Source of the DNA: Asterionellopsis glacialis | Lineage: Eukaryota > Bacillariophyta > Plagiogrammaphyceae > Rhaphoneidales > Asterionellopsidaceae | Length of the DNA: 58,518 bases | Reading direction: 5' to 3' | NCBI GenBank assembly: GCA_014885115.2 | Contig: WKLE02000019.1 | Location: forward strand, 1 to 58,518 | Shown: positions 1-10,997 of the stretch, one piece after another | Layout of the letters: the number at the start of each line of letters is the position of its first letter | Position numbering within the stretch: position 1 is the stretch's first letter | Translations under genes and position numbers: made by a program | Notes under the pieces: generated by a model | What the model was told of the DNA's origin: nothing | Databases searched by the model: none | The model's input: only the letters and a program-made list of their open reading frames with translations

Positions 1-2094
1 CATGCAAATCCCATGCTACAGTTGCAACGTCATGGATATTGCTTGACAACAATGAAAGATTTGCTGTGGCGAGGTCAGCAGCAGCGCCAGTTTGTTGTCC
101 GTTGGTGGTGGTATTACCATCCTTCAGTTTCTTTTGTTGACCTTCATCGACACAGTCTGAAACGAAGGCAAGTGTCCTACAAATAAGTTGTACTGCACCT
201 CGAAGGAATCGATGAGTCAAGGGACGTAAAATAAAGTCAGGTTTCCACAGTAGTAACAAAATGTCATGCAACTCCTTGAAGAATTCAAGTTCAAACGCAG
301 CACTACCATCATTATGATGAAAGTCAAGATTTTTGCTGCCGCCTTTTTCTCCTCCTGTGAAAACCTTGGCAGACCAACCTTCCATTTTCACTCGTTCAAT
401 CGCCATATTTAAACGATTACAGCATTCTCCGTATCGAAGTTGATAGTAGATGGGTAAACTCCATTTTTTAGAAAAATCCGATGTGGTTGGATGGCAAAAA
501 ATACGATTTTGTATCTTTTTGATTTTGTCTGGTGATATAGATGGTTGAAAGTACAAATGGTCAAGACCGCTACTTTTTTCATCATCGTCATTCTCCACAA
601 CCGCAACCTTTTCTTCTTCTTCGTTATTCTTTGTTGCTCCTTGATTTTGTTGTTGTTCTTTCAAGATACTATTGGCGAGATCCGCAAGAAAGGAATCAAA
701 AGATGTATAATTGGCTTGCAAGACACTCGCAATACCCGGTGAAAAGATTGCCATCTTGATTGCTGGATCTGCCATTAAGGCTGTGGCAATAGGTACCCAT
801 ACACCTGCTGTAACAAGATCAATATCTACAATTTGAGTTTCATCATCATCATCTCCATTCATTGTGGGTGTTGTTGTATTATCGTTTGTGTTGTCGTTTC
901 TGTCGTCATTATCATTCATGGTAGATAAAAATTCAGCAGAGGTTAATACAGGACCATAGGTATGCGACACAGATTGAGCTGTATCTTGTAATAAGGAAAG
1001 TAAACCAGCACATTCACCACGTGCACCACCTTGATCTAACCGTCCCATGGATAAATTAGATCGAATCAAGGGCATTATTGCAACACGTGCAAATAAACTT
1101 TCCACGTCCTTTCCTTTTCCCAACATCATTAAGCCACGAATGCAATGTTCAATCACAAGTAAATCCTACAGGAAAAAGAGGAGACAGAAAGAGTCCACGT
1201 TGAGAAAACCCAAAAGAGCTGGAAACCACGACCATAACTTGACCATGACTAAAAAAATCGTACCTCTTTTTTCTTGTCCGAATCATTGGCTTCCACATTA
1301 TGTTTTAAATTTTTCAATGCATCTTCCAAACGACGCATTAATTTTAAATGTGTATTACTTTCCAATCGTCGAATACGTGGTGCTAATTTCATTAAAAATT
1401 GTGCTTGTTCGGTATCATCTTCCAAGGAAACTCTCATGGATGGTAATTTGTTGTTGGTACCAGTCGTAGTGGTAGACGTCATAGCATTCGTGTCAGTAGT
1501 CGTAGTACCACCAGTCATGAGAGAGGATGAAAATTGAGTTGTACTCGATTCCAAATCTTGAATCAAACATAAAGCTGCATGGGCGGACCGTTCTAACGAA
1601 CATACTTCATCCAAAGTATGCGTCGAGGATCCTACGGTTGCTGTATTACTTGATTTCTTAATGTTCGATTCCGAAACAATTAAATCTTGATACCGGTCGG
1701 CACAGTCTAATGCATTATCAATTCTACGTTTTTCCATACGTATAGCATTTCCCACAGTGACTAAATTTTGCAATTGTTTCAAGTTTTGAACGTCCGTACT
1801 TTCGGCAGCCGATAAGACTGGATGAAGAGACGTCAATAAGGCATGCAAATCTGGGGGAAGAGTCGATAAGGACGATCCAATATGTAATAAATTTTGTCCC
1901 GATTGAGATGTTGCTAATTTTTGTGTCAAGGCTTGTGAATGTTGATTCGATTGTTCACGTAAGTATTCTAATTTGGATTCCAATGCGGATGTTGATATTG
2001 CCATAATATCGCCTCCAAGCTCTTCTTCCTCCATGTCTTTGGCAAAGGGATCTGCTACTACATCGATACCAGCAGCAGCAGCAGAAGCAGTCAT
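1..2094 (-). CDS. COG2: Conserved oligomeric Golgi complex subunit 2 (partial, runs off left edge)
   Basis: COG2 is a subunit of the eight-protein COG tether that captures vesicles for retrograde transport within the Golgi. Exon 1 is 1264-2094 (ATG at 2092-2094) and a GT-AG intron fills 1166-1263; exon 2 runs from 1165 through the left edge, so the C-terminus is missing and about 665 residues are visible. The N-terminal part is predicted helical (LESKLEYLREQ, LPPDLHALLTSLHPVL). The diagnostic stretch lies in exon 2 near 360-470 and 200-290: a KKWSLPIYYQLRY motif followed by a W-x-PDFILRPLTHRFLRG block, which matches the COG2 C-terminal domain (DUF3510). Low-complexity Asn/Asp/Thr stretches separate these blocks. 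The assignment rests on the C-terminal motif; the N-terminus alone would not identify the family. It starts head-to-head with ELP1. Confidence 0.72.
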
Positions 2095-2900
2095 TGTTAT
2101 TGAGATATCAATCAATCAAGAAAAATGGTTCAGTGGTTACAATGCCAGAATACAATGACAGATATAAACAAACTTATCCTCTATCAATGACAGAAGACAA
2201 GAGTAATGTTTCTACTACAATCTACAGAGCAACTGTCGTCAAAAACAAGCCCACAATCCACAATGCCTCTCTGCATGGAGATGGCGGCTCTTCTAAACGA
2301 AGTCTTTCAGAGGTGTAGCAATGCTCCCTTTTTCTGCTTGGCTCTTTGGGCGAGACAAAGATCTTTCACGTACAAATTCCTACTGGACCATCTACCAGAG
2401 TACGAGTACAAGAGGAAAGTGGAAATAATAATACTGCATAATAGCAAACCAAAAACCAAAGAGCACGCACCAACCCAGCCTCCCCAGTTTTTCTGCGACT
2501 CTCCCCTAAATTTCAATGAGTTAAATAGGTGTTTCTATCAGTACTAAGGCTCAGGTTATAATTCGAATTAGGTTCTGAGCTTCTTTGCTTTCCTACCAAG
2601 AAAAATCCATCCTCTGTGTGAGGAAAGCAAGCGGGTTTCAGAACAAGACACGAGCTAATAAACACTGCTTGCTGTCTCAGCCCATCAAGTATCTACAGGG
2701 ACCTCTAAGAGAGAACTCTCAGCGAGATACAGAAGCCGAAGATGAATGACACGCTGATTGTTTGTTGTCGTGCTAAAAATTAAAAAAAGACCAAGAGACG
2801 GATCAAAGCATCGTACCCCCAAATTACAAACAATTTCTGTAGTATTGTGAGGCTTATTCAATACATACTACGACATAGGAGTCCGTATAAAGTTACAATC
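2095..2900. other. Divergent intergenic region COG2/ELP1
   Basis: About 800 bases between two divergent starts, presumably holding both promoters. A few short open frames are present (for example 2206-2547), but they lack family signals or splice context and I do not call them genes. No repeat or RNA gene was seen. Confidence 0.5.
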
Positions 2901-5900
2901 ATGAGAAATCTTACAATTGTAGGAGAAAAACGTCGATCTGTCAAGATTGACGACAATATTAACAACGGTTGTAGTATTGTCGATTTATGTCATGTTCCAA
3001 ATGATGGAGATGGATTGCATCATCATAGTGAAGATGAGGATGATGTAGCTGTATTGTTAACTTCCAATGGATTGTTAGTGAAAACAGCAGCAGCATCTGC
3101 CACGAATGATAATTATGAAAACAATAACAACAATAGTACTTTATGGGTTTGTCATTTGGATGAATTTTGTGAAGAAGAGGATGCTGCACAAGGTCAACCG
3201 AAGAAGAATGATTGGTTTGATGTGACCTATGTGGATGCTATTGATTCGATTGTATGTTTATCCTACAGTGGTGCTATTGTCGTTGTATCACCGTCAACAG
3301 GACAGGGAGAATTAGTAGGTGAATTTGAACATGGATTAGAAACGGGTAAATGGAGTCCAGATGGTGAAATATTAGTATTAGTTACCATGACAGATGCAGA
3401 TGAACCAGAAGAGATGCAAGAGGACGGTGATGGTACTTCTTTCCCTCCAAAGAATAGTGTACTTTTAACCATGAATGGACAGTGGGAAGTATTGGCAGAA
3501 GTAACGTTAGAACGTCATGTATCTGCCAAAGACAAACAGCAAAAGCCACAAGAAAACCCTCAATACTATGATGTATCTGCATGTTGGCGTCCTGATGGGA
3601 CTTTGATTGCAGTAAGTACTGTAGATGCATCGGATGATGTACGCCGAATTCGTACGTATCAACGTGATACATTAGAATTACAAAATGTAGGTCGGTCCCA
3701 AGATGGAAGTGGAAAAGTAGTACCCAACCTTGTAAGTTCCGCAGGCTTGGCATGGGCCAGTGGTGGATGCTCCCATGTTTTGACGAGTGTCCAACGAAAA
3801 AGTAAAAAAACAACACAAGTTGTATTCTTTGAACCCAATGGATTACGTCATCGTGAATTTGTATTACGGGGAAAGTCCTCGGAGATGCAAGTGAAGGGTT
3901 TGTTTTGGAATGTTGGATCAGATGTATTGGCCGTATGGATCCAAGACTTGGAATTGTTACAAGATAAAATACAAGTCTGGCATCGATGCAATTATCATTG
4001 GTATATGAAACAAGAGTTGTGCTATGATGCTACGAAAAACGTTCAAGTGACCTGTGTGAAATTCCACGAAGAACAACCCTATGTATTATTTGTAGGTTTG
4101 ACGTCAGCTTCTGGAGAAGAATTGACATGGAATGAAATGGAATTTCGTTGGGATCCCAGTACAGTTGGGTATTCTATATCAGCCACCAATTCGAACAGTT
4201 GCACAGGTATATCTGTGGATGGGTGTATAGTAAACGTGACACCTTTGGAAAAAGCATTAGTACCACCACCCATGTATGCAGCTAGTTTAGCCTTACATTG
4301 TCCTATCCGAAATGTAAGCTTTGCTGCTTCTGATGCGGCCACAAGTAGCAGTAATACCATTTCCTTTGTGGTACAAACATCCGATGGCATGTTGACATTA
4401 TTTCAAAATGGTGGTGGCGGACCAAGTGATTTAATTGCTAAATTTGAAAAACCGTCTGTGGTATGTAAAGTCGAGAATTGGAAAATTCATAATAATACTA
4501 ATGATGATGATGTCCAATCATTGCGGAATTTGCTGGTAATGAAGGAAGTAACATCATCATCAGGAGACAAAAAGACGTTACATTTGATTGCAGTTGCCCC
4601 TGCAGATGCCAATCAAGAATGTGAACGATTGGTAGAAATCACAGTAGATTGGGAATGTGGCAGTGGCGGTGAAATCAATCAAGATGCAACCGCGACCATT
4701 ACAAATACGATACTACTTGAAGGACGAGTACTTACTATGGTAACTTGGTCGGACCATCCAATGGATGGAGCTTTGTTACAACTGGTAGATGGTACCTTAC
4801 TTGAGTACACTCCTCCGTCTGAGGATGGTAATATCGGTGGTGGTGGTAGTGTGTTACCATCAGATGCGGAGCCTTTATTAGAACCATGCTCTTGGTTGGC
4901 AGCCTTAAAGGATGTATCCGATTATGACAATGGCGCTGGACATCGTACACGATTGGTAATTGGAATGACACATCAATCAAGATTATATTGTCATGATCGA
5001 TTATTGGCAGATGCTGCATCATCCTTTGTCTTGTCAATCCCACACAAATTTTTGTGTTATGCTACAGCAGATGCTCATTGTAAACTACGGTTCCTACCCC
5101 TAAGTGAATTAGTGAACTTTGATCCGTTCATGGGATCGGATGAGAATCATATGCTAGAAGGATATGAACCACGTAACGTAGAACGCGGAACAAGATTAGT
5201 GGCTGTATTACCCAAACATCCAGATGCTATCTTGCAAATGCCACGAGGGAATATGGAAGGAGTGTATCCTCGTGCTTTGGTGTTACCCTATGTCATGTCC
5301 AAGATTGAAAGCGGTAACTATGGCAAAGCTCTTACTGTTATGAGACGCCAAAAAGTTGATTTGAATTTAATTGTGGATTTGAATCCTACACACTTCTTGG
5401 AGCATGGAGTATGGTCATTCCTCGACCAAGTGAAGAAAATTGATTATTTGAATCTTTTCATCGCAACACTACAAGATATTAATATTACACAATGGAAATA
5501 TCAAGTCCCAGAATGGTTTAGATCGAAATCAAATAATGACGACGAAGAGGAAGGCGTTGCTACTAATAGTAGTGACTTTGACTACACAACAAAAGTTAAT
5601 CAAGTTTGTCAAAAGCTTCGTGATATTATGATCCAAGCCGAACGAGATGGACAAACAAAGGGGGGTAGAATAATTTCTGATGGTCATTTCCTTCTTCCTA
5701 TTTTGTCTACCTTTGCCAAGGAAAACCCTCCACAACTTGAGGCAGCATTATCTCTCATTCAGACAAATGCGATTGCAAACCAACCTTCTGGTGGAAGGAA
5801 GCCACCTCTGTTTTCTGAAAAAGCCCAAAGTTCTATTCAATATCTGGCTTTCCTCGCAAATTATGAACTTTTGTTTGACACAGCCCTTGGGATGTATGAC

Positions 5901-7391
5901 TTTGATTTGGCACGAGCTGTGGCTCGTAATTCTCAAATGGACCCGAAGGTCTATCTACCACTTTTGAAACGATTAAAGAGTCTACCAGAAATCTATGCAC
6001 GATACGAGGTTGATTTACGATTGAAGCGCTACGAATCGGCCTTATCTAACCTTGCCAAATCTGGGGAGCAGAATGAAAGTTTGGAAGGGGCAAGCCCATC
6101 ATGCGATGACGATGTCATTTTTGGCAATGGTCTAGAACAGTGCATGTCACTGATTGAACAACATAAACTCCACCGACTGGGTCTTGAGCTGTTTGGAGAC
6201 CAGAGTGCCTCGCGTGAGCGCATTATGAAGTCTCTTGGTAACCGACTTCTTGACGAAAGGCGACCCGAAACAGCACTGTCAGTTTTCCTTGCCACAGAGC
6301 CAAAAGACGTTGAAGGAGCCAAGCGAGCCGCTAGAGCTTGTGGAGATTGGAGATCCTTCTTTACACTGTCGATGGAGCAGACTGACTCTGAAGATTCGAA
6401 AGCACAAATGGCACTTGCAGCAGCCGATATTGCCGAGGAACTTTCAAGTGGTCTAAAAGGAAACTTTGCAAAGCGTGATCGGTATGCCTTTGCTGCCCGA
6501 ATTCTTCTTGATTATTGTGATGATGTGATTGGTGCAGTCGATATGTTTATCTCAGCTCAAATGTGGAGTGAGAGTCGCCGTGTTGGTTGTCTTCACTCTC
6601 GCCAAGACTTGATGAAAAAGTCTATTGATTCTGCCATGTCTTATGCTCAAGTCTGCCTTTCTGAATTTGAAGAACAAGCTGTTGCATTTACAAAAGCCAA
6701 CAAGAGGTACGCCCAAGTCCTTCAGATCCGAAAAGAAGCAGTGCGTGAGGGTGATGCTCTTCCCGGTGATTTAGATCATGATGCAGCTGACGAAACCGGT
6801 AGTCTCTTTTCGATGGCATCGAATGCATCCAATACAAGTTTAGCAAGTAATTTGAGTGGAAGTAGTGTTGGGAGTGTTGCTAGTACTTCTAGTGTAATTT
6901 CTGTTACGCGTACCGCTACAAGCAACTTTACCTTAACCGGTGCCGAGCATGACATCAAACACAAATCTAAATTTAACAAGCTTGGAAGAGATAAGAAGAA
7001 GAAGAAGAAAAAGAAATCGGGAAAGAAGAAAATGAAGCCTGGCAGTCCCGAGGAACTCAAGTTTGTCATTGGAAACATGAAGGAAAATTGTATTTTTGAT
7101 GATACACGTGACGTGATTGCTGAAACGATCGAATTCCTAAGTCAGGTTGGAAAAATAGCATTTGCACGAGAGTTATTTGATGGATATAACCAGTTGAAGA
7201 GCGAAATTGCATCATCGCAAAAAGACAGGATCGAAAAGGCGATTACTGAGCAAGTAGAGGCAGAAAAGCTAGCGCGTAGGGAGGGACAAAAGGAGCACGA
7301 CAAAATCGTTTTGCCAGTGGAAGCCGAGGTGGATGCCTTGTGCTGCGCGGAGTTACCAGTAGCGATCCAGGATTTGTTTGCATTCCTGTAG
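2901..7391 (+). CDS. ELP1: Elongator complex protein 1 (IKI3/IKAP family)
   Basis: ELP1 is the scaffold of the Elongator complex, which makes the 5-carboxymethyl type modification on wobble uridine of tRNAs. The uninterrupted frame encodes 1,496 residues, slightly longer than human ELP1 (about 1,330). The start is the ATG at 2901 because the protein then begins MRNL, as ELP1 proteins typically do; the frame opens further upstream only through a GTG. The first 750 or so residues have beta-propeller character with WSPDGEILVLV and WRPDGTLIAVS repeats. The C-terminal half is a helical TPR-like solenoid with the highly conserved block YLAFLANYELLFDTALGMYD and the LKRYESALSNLAKSG segment. A basic run of nine lysines near 7000, followed by KSGKKKMK, matches the C-terminal basic tRNA-binding/NLS region of the family. 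It ends tail-to-tail with the RimM gene, 171 bases away. Confidence 0.93.
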   Translation: MRNLTIVGEKRRSVKIDDNINNGCSIVDLCHVPNDGDGLHHHSEDEDDVAVLLTSNGLLVKTAAASATNDNYENNNNNSTLWVCHLDEFCEEEDAAQGQPKKNDWFDVTYVDAIDSIVCLSYSGAIVVVSPSTGQGELVGEFEHGLETGKWSPDGEILVLVTMTDADEPEEMQEDGDGTSFPPKNSVLLTMNGQWEVLAEVTLERHVSAKDKQQKPQENPQYYDVSACWRPDGTLIAVSTVDASDDVRRIRTYQRDTLELQNVGRSQDGSGKVVPNLVSSAGLAWASGGCSHVLTSVQRKSKKTTQVVFFEPNGLRHREFVLRGKSSEMQVKGLFWNVGSDVLAVWIQDLELLQDKIQVWHRCNYHWYMKQELCYDATKNVQVTCVKFHEEQPYVLFVGLTSASGEELTWNEMEFRWDPSTVGYSISATNSNSCTGISVDGCIVNVTPLEKALVPPPMYAASLALHCPIRNVSFAASDAATSSSNTISFVVQTSDGMLTLFQNGGGGPSDLIAKFEKPSVVCKVENWKIHNNTNDDDVQSLRNLLVMKEVTSSSGDKKTLHLIAVAPADANQECERLVEITVDWECGSGGEINQDATATITNTILLEGRVLTMVTWSDHPMDGALLQLVDGTLLEYTPPSEDGNIGGGGSVLPSDAEPLLEPCSWLAALKDVSDYDNGAGHRTRLVIGMTHQSRLYCHDRLLADAASSFVLSIPHKFLCYATADAHCKLRFLPLSELVNFDPFMGSDENHMLEGYEPRNVERGTRLVAVLPKHPDAILQMPRGNMEGVYPRALVLPYVMSKIESGNYGKALTVMRRQKVDLNLIVDLNPTHFLEHGVWSFLDQVKKIDYLNLFIATLQDINITQWKYQVPEWFRSKSNNDDEEEGVATNSSDFDYTTKVNQVCQKLRDIMIQAERDGQTKGGRIISDGHFLLPILSTFAKENPPQLEAALSLIQTNAIANQPSGGRKPPLFSEKAQSSIQYLAFLANYELLFDTALGMYDFDLARAVARNSQMDPKVYLPLLKRLKSLPEIYARYEVDLRLKRYESALSNLAKSGEQNESLEGASPSCDDDVIFGNGLEQCMSLIEQHKLHRLGLELFGDQSASRERIMKSLGNRLLDERRPETALSVFLATEPKDVEGAKRAARACGDWRSFFTLSMEQTDSEDSKAQMALAAADIAEELSSGLKGNFAKRDRYAFAARILLDYCDDVIGAVDMFISAQMWSESRRVGCLHSRQDLMKKSIDSAMSYAQVCLSEFEEQAVAFTKANKRYAQVLQIRKEAVREGDALPGDLDHDAADETGSLFSMASNASNTSLASNLSGSSVGSVASTSSVISVTRTATSNFTLTGAEHDIKHKSKFNKLGRDKKKKKKKKSGKKKMKPGSPEELKFVIGNMKENCIFDDTRDVIAETIEFLSQVGKIAFARELFDGYNQLKSEIASSQKDRIEKAITEQVEAEKLARREGQKEHDKIVLPVEAEVDALCCAELPVAIQDLFAFL

Positions 7392-7562
7392 TTTAGTAGA
7401 AATTATTGTCTTGAATGATTTAAACGACTCTTTAGTACTCTGCCCCCCTACTGCTAGATATAACGGACTGACCCAACCGCTGACAGCTTTACACCATAAA
7501 CTTATCACTATAAATTTGTATTTCAGCTTGTAGTTTTCAGTTATTCTACTATATGAGTGGCC

Positions 7563-8666
7563 TTAGTCTTTTGCGGGTGGAAGGAATCCCTTTATTCGTA
7601 CCTTCTCTTCATGGACGTATGTTAGATCCAAAAGCCCACTCGGAGGAGTAATGAATATCTTTTTTTCTTTCAAATCTACACGAGGTACAATTTGTGGTAC
7701 CAGTGGGATCAAAACCATTTCGTCTTTCCATGAAGCTGTCCCTCCTAGCCCCCTTGGTAAAACAACTTCTAGCATATCTTGACCTAACCCTGGGATTGGA
7801 CACATCTCCGACCCAAGTACAACTCCGTATACATTGCCTACAAAACTTCCACCTAAAGCTTCCGAGCTAGGATCATTTTCATCCTCTATGTACCCTTCTT
7901 CGATGAAAACCTCTAAGTCTACCAAGTCTGTCACAAGGTATTCATCTGATTCAACTGCTTTTGGGCGTTCTTCTTGTCGTGCGTAAAGGACAGAACCACG
8001 TAATTTGTTGGCAGCATCGCGATCTCCAATTCCAGCTAGCTCAATCAAATATTCATTATCCATTCGATGTCTACCACTTAAGAGGTCAACCGCTCGTGGT
8101 GATCGCCGATTATATGGTTTTAAATGGCGAGGTCCTGGTTCACAGAGTCGTTCTGGAAAATCGGTCACAGATGCAATTTTAAGTAATCCCTTCACTCCAT
8201 GTGCACCGATGATTGTACCTAATTCTGTATATCCAAAGGTTGTCGGATCGTTCGGATCAATTGTTTTCGTATCTGGAAATTCAAATTTGTTCCGTTCTCG
8301 TGTTTCACTTCTTTCTCGTTCACTGAGCGGGATGGCGGTATTACGACGTTTTGCCTTTTCCAATTCCAGTTCCTTCAATTTGTTTTCGGACTCGGCAATC
8401 ATAGCATCCATCGGATCCTGGGCAAGATTGTCCGTCTTTGAGAATTTTGCATACTTATTCTTCTTTTTTCTACGTTCTTCTTTCTCATCAGGTACGCCAT
8501 TCGAATCCCTCTGTCTTCGTGCTGACAGCGTAAATGATTCCAACCGTTGTAGAGAACTAGAATGATGTCCTGACGAAATCAAAGAACACGACCGTTGAAA
8601 GCCACACAGAAACCAAATTAATGTGAGATGCAGATTTATCCTGATAATCGAATTGGAACAGCGCAT
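7563..8666 (-). CDS. rimM: RimM-type 16S rRNA processing factor, plastid-targeted
   Basis: RimM binds ribosomal protein S19 and assists late 30S subunit maturation; here it would act on plastid ribosomes. The intronless frame gives 367 residues. Residues 1-30 look like a signal peptide (LTLIWFLCGFQRS) with Phe after a possible cleavage at Gly, the arrangement used for secondary red plastids. A charged linker (about 45-140) with a KEERRKKKNK run follows. The RimM N-terminal domain is recognised by GTIIGAHGVKGLLKI and TDFPERLCEPG, and the PRC-barrel by the MLEVVLPRG, VLIPLVPQIVPRVDL and PPSGLLDL blocks. Bacterial RimM is about 180 residues, so roughly half of this protein is presequence and linker. 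A mitochondrial destination cannot be excluded, but the signal peptide favours the plastid. Confidence 0.88.
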   Translation of the reverse strand: MRCSNSIIRINLHLTLIWFLCGFQRSCSLISSGHHSSSLQRLESFTLSARRQRDSNGVPDEKEERRKKKNKYAKFSKTDNLAQDPMDAMIAESENKLKELELEKAKRRNTAIPLSERERSETRERNKFEFPDTKTIDPNDPTTFGYTELGTIIGAHGVKGLLKIASVTDFPERLCEPGPRHLKPYNRRSPRAVDLLSGRHRMDNEYLIELAGIGDRDAANKLRGSVLYARQEERPKAVESDEYLVTDLVDLEVFIEEGYIEDENDPSSEALGGSFVGNVYGVVLGSEMCPIPGLGQDMLEVVLPRGLGGTASWKDEMVLIPLVPQIVPRVDLKEKKIFITPPSGLLDLTYVHEEKVRIKGFLPPAKD

Positions 8667-9078
8667 TTCCTTTTATGCACTGAAGTGTTCGATCTGTATG
8701 GTGATTATACGGATGCAGGTACTAAAAGACCTCTAGTCATGTCTAACACGCTAGAAGAGAACAAAAAGAATTTTTGCTTTTGTCATGTATTCCTTCGCCA
8801 CTTCGGACCTCCGCAGAATGCAAAGCAAGTGCTGAAGTGATGTGTGTGTGCGTTATTGCGTCATCTCATCTTTCTCTTTTCGATTTCAAGGGTTCAGGCT
8901 GCTCTGGTTTACAGATGGACAGACGGTTTGCTTTACTTAAAAGTCCTGGGTGATGGGGTTGGGGTTAATTCGAAACTCTGGGGAGAGGTGGGCCCTGCCC
9001 CGCCTGCCGCGGTCGTTCGTTTTCCGCCTTCTTGTACTGTGACTGACGTAGAGTTCAATTAGTGGAATTCAAAAAATA
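8667..9078. other. Divergent intergenic region rimM/CXC gene
   Basis: 412 bases between two divergent start codons, with a somewhat GC-rich patch (about 8950-9020: GGGGTTGGGG, GCCCCGCCTGCCGCGG) just before the CXC gene start. No other feature was seen. Confidence 0.4.
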
Positions 9079-10724
9079 ATGTTCCGACGTTACTGTAGAC
9101 ATTTTCAAATGCGCCGCCGCCGCCGCGGGAATACAAGCTTCCATCTTATCAACCAAAAAGCCAAATTTGGATACCTTTGTGATACCCCAACAATGGTATC
9201 CACTCCTTCCAAACATGCTATCAAATCGGATACTGAAAGAACCGATGTACTTTGCGCACCCATTAGACCAGTATATTCGGTAAGGAAGAAGACTCGTTTT
9301 TCAGCATTTCCAAGTCCAAATCTTGGTAACATGCCTCCATCCAGCTATTGGAAAGGGCATTATTATCCAGAGACCATTGTTGAAGGACAATTTGATGATG
9401 CACTTGAAGAAAGTCCGTGCCTTGCTGTCACAAATGCAGACGGATCAGCGGTAAAAGAGGTTGCCAATTGCAGCCATCAACTTGAGAAGGTGAATGGTGG
9501 ATCACCCGGTGGTTATTCTAAAGCGGCTTCTTCCGTGGAATCTGGGAAAGGTACCCAAACAAATACAACGGTGGATAAATACAGAGAAAAAAAGAAAGCA
9601 GCCGAAATCAATGGATTAAATGATTCAGAAGTGAATTCAATGGTGACTCCAGCGCGCGTTTGGCGTCCTGGAAATAGAAAGTCCTTGATTTCTGACCCTC
9701 TATTTTCATCACCTGAAGAAGACTCTTCAACGATTCCAACGTCTACGGACACATTCTCCATATTTGGTTGCAGTCTTAAAAATGTGCCTTCGGCCTTTTC
9801 CAATACTTCTTTTGACACATGTCGCCTCTCTAATGAGCGCCATATTTTAGGAAACATTTCCGGAAATACCAACGCGCCGCCGACTACTCATGGATCCGGT
9901 GTCGTTTGTGTTGCTCTGGGCAGTTTCCGATCTCCGCTACCCGCTGCAAAACTGTCAAATACGGAGGCTAAAGCAAACGAAAATGGGGAATCACTCGAAA
10001 GGCACGCAACTTTGGACAACGCCTCGGAGAAGGAAAACGAACCAGAAGGAAAACATATATTAATAAGCGAAGACACATCCAAAGCTCTACTACAGGAACT
10101 TGCTTTTCCAGAAGCTGCAAAGTACAGTGGTATCAGTGATGTGGATTATCCTAGAACCGAACATCCAAGCAAAGAAAATATCATAAATAGTCGCCGTTTC
10201 GCTGATAGGCCATGCAAATGTACAAAAAGTCGCTGCTTGAAGCTTTACTGTGATTGCTTTCAGCGTGGCCTTCTCTGTGATGGTTCGGTCTGCATGTGTA
10301 TCAAATGTCAAAATACGGAAGAGCATTGTACACCGATGGGAGCAAGAACGAAAGCAATAAAAGTTGTTTTCTCTCGTCGTTCGGATGCATTTGAAAAGAG
10401 GGTAAAAAAGGAAGGAGAAGGTTGTTCCTGTAAAAAAAATCGGTAAGTAGTACGAAAGGGATCATGAAAAGCTGGTATACATGTCATCAACACTAAAAAA
10501 AAGCACTTTCTGTCATACGTGCCTCTTACAGGTGTCTGAAGTTGTACTGTAACTGCAAATGGAGTCAAGTTTTATGTACGAAAAAATGCAAATGCATGGA
10601 TTGTCATAACACGGTCGGCGCTGCAGAAAATTCAAAAGTTTCCGACACCGACTCATATAATGCATCAGTGACAGCTGATGATGAAGCTATTCAAGCAACA
10701 CCAATCAAGTTGGAACATATCTAG
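9079..10724 (+). CDS. Tesmin/TSO1/LIN54-type CXC-domain DNA-binding protein
   Basis: CXC (CRC) proteins bind DNA through two zinc-coordinating cysteine-rich repeats and include LIN54, the DNA-binding subunit of the DREAM/MuvB cell-cycle complex, and plant TSO1. Exon 1 is 9079-10442, the intron 10443-10531 (89 bp), and exon 2 10532-10724, giving 518 residues. The first CXC repeat starts near residue 378 (RPCKCTKSRCLKLYCDCF, ending CMCIKCQN). The second begins at GCSCKKNR and is completed by the second exon (CLKLYCNCKWSQVLC, KCKCMDCHN). The linker has an SRRSDAFEKRV segment, the counterpart of the family's R-N-P-x-A-F motif. Without splicing the second repeat would be cut off after KKNR, which strongly supports the intron. 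The first 370 residues are Ser/Asn-rich and unrecognised. The target genes cannot be read from the sequence. Confidence 0.9.
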
Positions 10725-10997
10725 AATGAACCCCACCATGTGCAGTGGAAGAGGTCTAACTCTATATTACCATGATTTTCATGCACTTCGTTTTTCAATA
10801 GTATAGTCGTATGTCACGCGATGAGGATCAAAGAAAGTAGAGCACGTCTTTTTATCGAACACTTGAGACAAAACGTAAAGTTTTTTAATAATAATTTTAA
10901 GTTACTCCGACTACTTGGACAAGTTTTAGGACTTGGTAATGTGGAGCTTTCCTCCCCTCCCGGGTTTGAGTTTGATTTAAAATAATTGTATCAAACT